Source: Euperipatoides rowelli | Taxonomy: Eukaryota > Onychophora > Udeonychophora > Euonychophora > Peripatopsidae | NCBI GenBank assembly: GCA_003024985.2 | Contig: PXIH01S0000788.1 | Reading direction: 5' to 3' (one strand) | Length of the DNA: 11,221 nucleotides | Shown here: piece after piece, positions 8,227-11,221 of the stretch | Numbering within the stretch: the stretch's first letter is position 1 | How the letters are laid out: each line of letters starts with the position of its first letter | Made by a program: the position numbers and the translations under genes | The notes under the pieces: generated by a model | What the model was told of the DNA's origin: nothing | Databases searched by the model: none | Seen by the model: only the letters and a program-made list of their open reading frames with translations

Positions 8227-9790
8227 AGTACAGTAACTTCTTCTTAAAGAAGAGAAGAATTAGCTAGTTAAAAGAAATATAAATAATAAATTTAATATGT
8301 TTGGGATGGTTATTTTTTTTTTTTTTCTGCATGAGTGTTCTCAATACTTACTTTCAATCTTTTAAATATTCCTTACCTATTTATTATCTAATGTCTATTA
8401 AGCTATTCCGGCGGCGGCTTTAGAAACAAATTTAATCAATTACATGATCGTAATCTTGATATAAAATAACTATTTTAATCAAGTTTACTGCAAATTAAAT
8501 TAACCAATAATTAATAACAATAAAACCTTCTACAAAGAAAAACGATGTTAGCACGAAGGCTAGCAAAAAAGAACTAATTTGAAAATAAAATTTTAGTTAG
8601 ACTTTTGACAATATTATTTTAGGTAATCAGAGACCTTATCTTAGAAGTTATGTAAGTGCTTATGTTAAGCTGGTAAAACATTATTTTTATTTGGTTATTA
8701 TGCTGATTGAAATTTTAAAAAATTTCATCAATTTAATTTAGTTACTGTTTTAGAACAAACCATAACAAATATTAACCACAATCCTTAGAACCAATGCTAA
8801 TCTATACAAAGTGTTACTCAGTAACACTACCAACATGTATTGCTTGCCATCAATATTATATTATCCTATATAAATCTAAATATTGACTAATATTACACAC
8901 ACACACGGTGTGTTTGAAACTATCAATATTTTATTTATTTGAATACAATGCACAACACTAAGCCAATTACAGTCGTTCAAAGTATACAAAAAAAAAAGAA
9001 AAATGGAATTATATCAAATCCTACACAAACAATGTATAAACGAATCAATATTAGACAGTGCTAGGTATGCTATCCAGCAATATTAATAATTTTGAGTTTA
9101 CTTATACTTCATGCTTTTAATAAAAAGGTTGACATTTAACAAAATTGTTTAATATTCTGAAATAAACTAGAAAAATTCAGGTAAATTATATTATTGATTT
9201 TAAACTACATATAGTACCATATATTAAGATTTTTATTTTTTACGTATTAAAATGTGTTATCTGTCTATAATTGAAATTTAAAAAATAAATTAATTTAGTT
9301 TTGTAGAATGCCACAATAGTGCTATATGGGAGTTATACAGAAGATGAATGGCAGAATTTCTCTCGTTAAATAAAAATGCCACATTGACTATTATGGCAAC
9401 AATTTTGAGAAACTGTATATAATTATCAAACTTACCTTTATTTCTTAAGTAGTTTTGATTAATTTTAGTCGATTAGTGGTAATTTGTATTACATTTAAAA
9501 ATAACACATATTGCCATATTTACCTAGTTCACTAAATAAATGATATATTCCTATTATTTTTAACATTTTTCATTAATATATTTTTTTAATTTGTTAAATC
9601 TACAAAGTTTATTATTGCAAATTGACCGTCATATAGGCTACTGTATATTTAATATATCTAGTGTACTACTTGTCTATAACTTTATATTTATATAAAAAAG
9701 CAACAGGGACAGCTTGAGATCAATAATTCCCAGGGTTAAGTTGTGGTGCCATAGAGGGTTGGTATAAATTTATCTCTATTTTTATAAGCA
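8227..9790. other. Long AT-rich non-coding stretch
   Basis: No gene supported. Items seen: a T14 run at 8313-8326, (AC)6 at 8895-8906 merging into a small hairpin (ACACA-CGG-TGTGT, 8901-8913), AATAAATAAA on the minus strand at about 8930-8939 that could be a polyadenylation signal but has no coding sequence upstream, and a short moderately GC-rich patch near 9700-9770. Confidence 0.5.
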
Positions 9791-10002
9791 TTTTTTTTTT
9801 TAAAATATTGGTTGGGGGGGGGGGGGAGGTGTGTGGAATGAAGGAAGTGGACTTAAGATTTAAACTCTAAAAAAATGAGCATTGAAATGCAAGTTTTAAA
9901 TGAAATAAAAATTATAACAGAATCGCAATATAAATTACAAGCCAAAGCCCGTCGAAAATGATGGGGAAAAATAAATGCTGCCCCTCTACCGCCCCCCCCC
10001 CC
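9791..10002 (+). repeat. Homopolymer cluster: T10, G13 and C11
   Basis: A T10 run is at 9791-9800 with more T just after, an uninterrupted G13 at 9814-9826 in a G-rich context (GGTT before, AGGTGTGTGG after), and an uninterrupted C11 at 9992-10002. The G13 tract could form a G-quadruplex, and G13 and C11 could pair across about 165 bases. There is no reading frame here. Confidence 0.7.
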
Positions 10003-10133
10003 TATTGTTTGTCAACCTCCCGTTAGTTTAAATAATTTAATTAAACTAATTGGTTGTATGTTTATGAGACAACAACACGGCTTCAAGCGTAACAGACAAA
10101 TAAATTCATTTTATAAGCATTATAGATCTAACA

Positions 10134-10170
10134 GTAGATAGATATATTGTAGATAGATAGATAGCTAGAT
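10134..10170 (+). repeat. (GATA)n microsatellite
   Basis: An imperfect GATA/TAGA array. It is flanked by an 8-bp inverted repeat, AGCATTAT (10116-10123) and ATAATGCT (10169-10176). Confidence 0.75.
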
Positions 10171-10176
10171 AATGCT

Positions 10177-10698
10177 GTCACATTTCATTATGAATCATTG
10201 TCCTCAATTCGTAACACCTCGGGCAGTCAGTCATTCTGTTAGCCGGTACCTCAAACTAACCCTAAACAATTTTAAAATGAACAATACAACATCTACTACT
10301 TCAGAAATTAATTTCCCACACCATCCAAAATAAGTTGTGCATTCATTTCAGGTTCTGAATATACAATACAGTAAGTATACAACAATCATAACTGCACTCT
10401 AAATTTTTATATACCGTAAATACATTTTTTGCCAATCAATAAAAATAATCCGAGATGCTATACTTTCAATAAAAGTAAACTACTACTTTAATCTGCCTAT
10501 TAAAAATTGAAGATTTTATGTGCGTCTAATGGTTTCAAACTATACTGAAAGTTAAAGACATAAGTATTATTATAACAACAGTTGCAGCTTTCCCAAGCTA
10601 ATGGATGAAGTTAGATGAAGGACTACGGCAGATTTTAGTTCAGATTCAACTTAAGGGCATGCCTTTGAAGTTTAAAAAAAAAAAAAATGATCTGCATG
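10177..10698. other. Non-coding DNA left of the palindrome
   Basis: No gene supported. It holds TACAGTA at 10367-10373 and TACCGTA at 10412-10418, and an A13 run at about 10675-10687 just before the palindrome. A 71-codon frame (10605-10820) starts here but runs through half of the palindrome and is not a gene. Confidence 0.5.
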
Positions 10699-10902
10699 AT
10701 TATCAGAATAATTATTATTTTAGTTCTAATAAAATTTTCTTATGCAGAATAAAATTAAATATTTTTTTTTTTAGTTGCATTTATGAAATCCTATCATGCA
10801 GGCATTATAGGATTTCATAAATGCAACTAAAAAAAAAAATATTTAATTTTTTTCTGCATAAGAAAATTTTATTAGAACTAAAATAATAATTATTCTGATA
10901 AT
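10699..10902. repeat. 204-bp nearly perfect palindrome (102-bp arms)
   Basis: Each base i pairs with 21601-i; the symmetry axis is between 10800 and 10801. The arms 10699-10800 and 10801-10902 match throughout except for three positions: T10750 against T10851, C10795 against T10806, and the central A/G pair. The arms even keep the same T11/A11 run. Outside 10699/10902 the match stops at once. A transcript would fold into a hairpin of about 100 bp with essentially no loop. It could be a fold-back or MITE-like element, a young inverted duplication, a source of small RNAs, or an assembly/library fold-back artefact. No terminal target duplication is evident. Confidence 0.95.
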
Positions 10903-11221
10903 AATTATTGCAAATATTCCATCAGAGCATGCTCCAACATCCTAATCGGGGTCCCGCGACTGGAAAGCCAGGTGTAACTCTTACATATTTTTGATAAGCC
11001 TTTTCCGTGTTCGTGAAGGTTTTTTTTTTTTGATGAGGGCGGGGGACATTTTGACAGTCTGCGAGACCTTTGTCTAGGTCTACAGGGCGGGGCCCCTTGT
11101 GTGTGAAGATTAATACATTTTCTTATATGGACGTTTTGTTGACTTTGCCATGGTCTACATGCCTGTTAACCAGACCTGCCCCCACCCCCCATCACCCCTG
11201 GTCATAACTACTGTATGTACT
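10903..11221. other. GC-richer segment abutting the palindrome, no gene recognised
   Basis: G+C counted in two 60-base lines is about 55-58% (10921-10980 and 11041-11100), roughly double the window average, with CpG-bearing motifs and G- and C-runs (GGGCGGGGGA, GGCGGGGCCCC, CCCCCACCCCCC) plus a T12 run near 11019-11030. No frame, tRNA box or known repeat was recognised. It may be the edge of another mobile element or a different sequence class; it is cut by the window end. Confidence 0.5.

Noticed and set aside
9700-9775. Short minus-strand stretch encoding a Pro/Asn/Gly-bearing peptide (PSMAPQLNPGNY)
   Set aside because: The LNPG resemblance to a 2A peptide is incomplete (no final Pro), with no leader or zinc finger beside it; too short to support.
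10605-10820. 71-codon plus-strand frame
   Set aside because: It reads through the A13 run and across the centre of the palindrome, so its sequence reflects the inverted repeat and not a protein.
1-11221. tRNA, rRNA, CRISPR array, bacterial operon or origin
   Set aside because: No B-box-like tRNA motif in a cloverleaf context, no regularly spaced repeats, and no bacterial gene structure were seen.

Overview
The window is animal (eukaryotic) nuclear DNA, very AT-rich (about 70-75% A+T by eye) and mostly non-coding. It has no operons, ribosome binding sites or long open reading frames. Three things support a metazoan, probably a marine invertebrate: an isolated short exon with clean GT/AG splice sites, the relic of a LINE (non-LTR retrotransposon) with a 2A-like/PHD-finger N-terminus of the CR1/L2 type, and many degenerate microsatellites. 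I cannot name the species.

Layout. Positions 1-597 are AT-rich and empty. Positions 598-1263 are a GC-richer island without a credible reading frame, ending in a good minus-strand splice donor. Positions 1560-2770, and perhaps to about 3060, hold a minus-strand LINE pseudogene in which the N-terminal segment (2A-like peptide plus PHD finger) is joined directly to the C-terminal end of the reverse transcriptase; the endonuclease and RT core are missing. Positions 3137-3202 carry two small hairpins. Positions 4344-4720 are a diverged pyrimidine-rich CTAT/CTAC repeat. Positions 5216-5281 (minus strand) are the only convincing host-gene segment: a 66-nt symmetric exon encoding a Gly/Tyr/Gln/Arg-rich stretch like the C-terminal low-complexity region of hnRNP-type RNA-binding proteins. 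Much of the rest is probably its introns.

Positions 6945-7157 contain a 51-bp direct repeat whose first copy abuts the window's only N. It is followed by a plus-strand segment (to about 7310) that resembles the 3' end of a second LINE. Positions 7942-8226 hold an unrecognised 94-codon frame in a GC-richer island. Positions 9791-10002 have long T, G and C homopolymers, and 10134-10170 a GATA microsatellite. Positions 10699-10902 form a nearly perfect 204-bp palindrome, followed directly by a sharply GC-richer segment that runs to the window end.

The parts do not form a pathway. The window reads as introns of one RNA-binding-protein gene (minus strand) colonised by retroelement debris, with a structurally striking palindrome near the right end.
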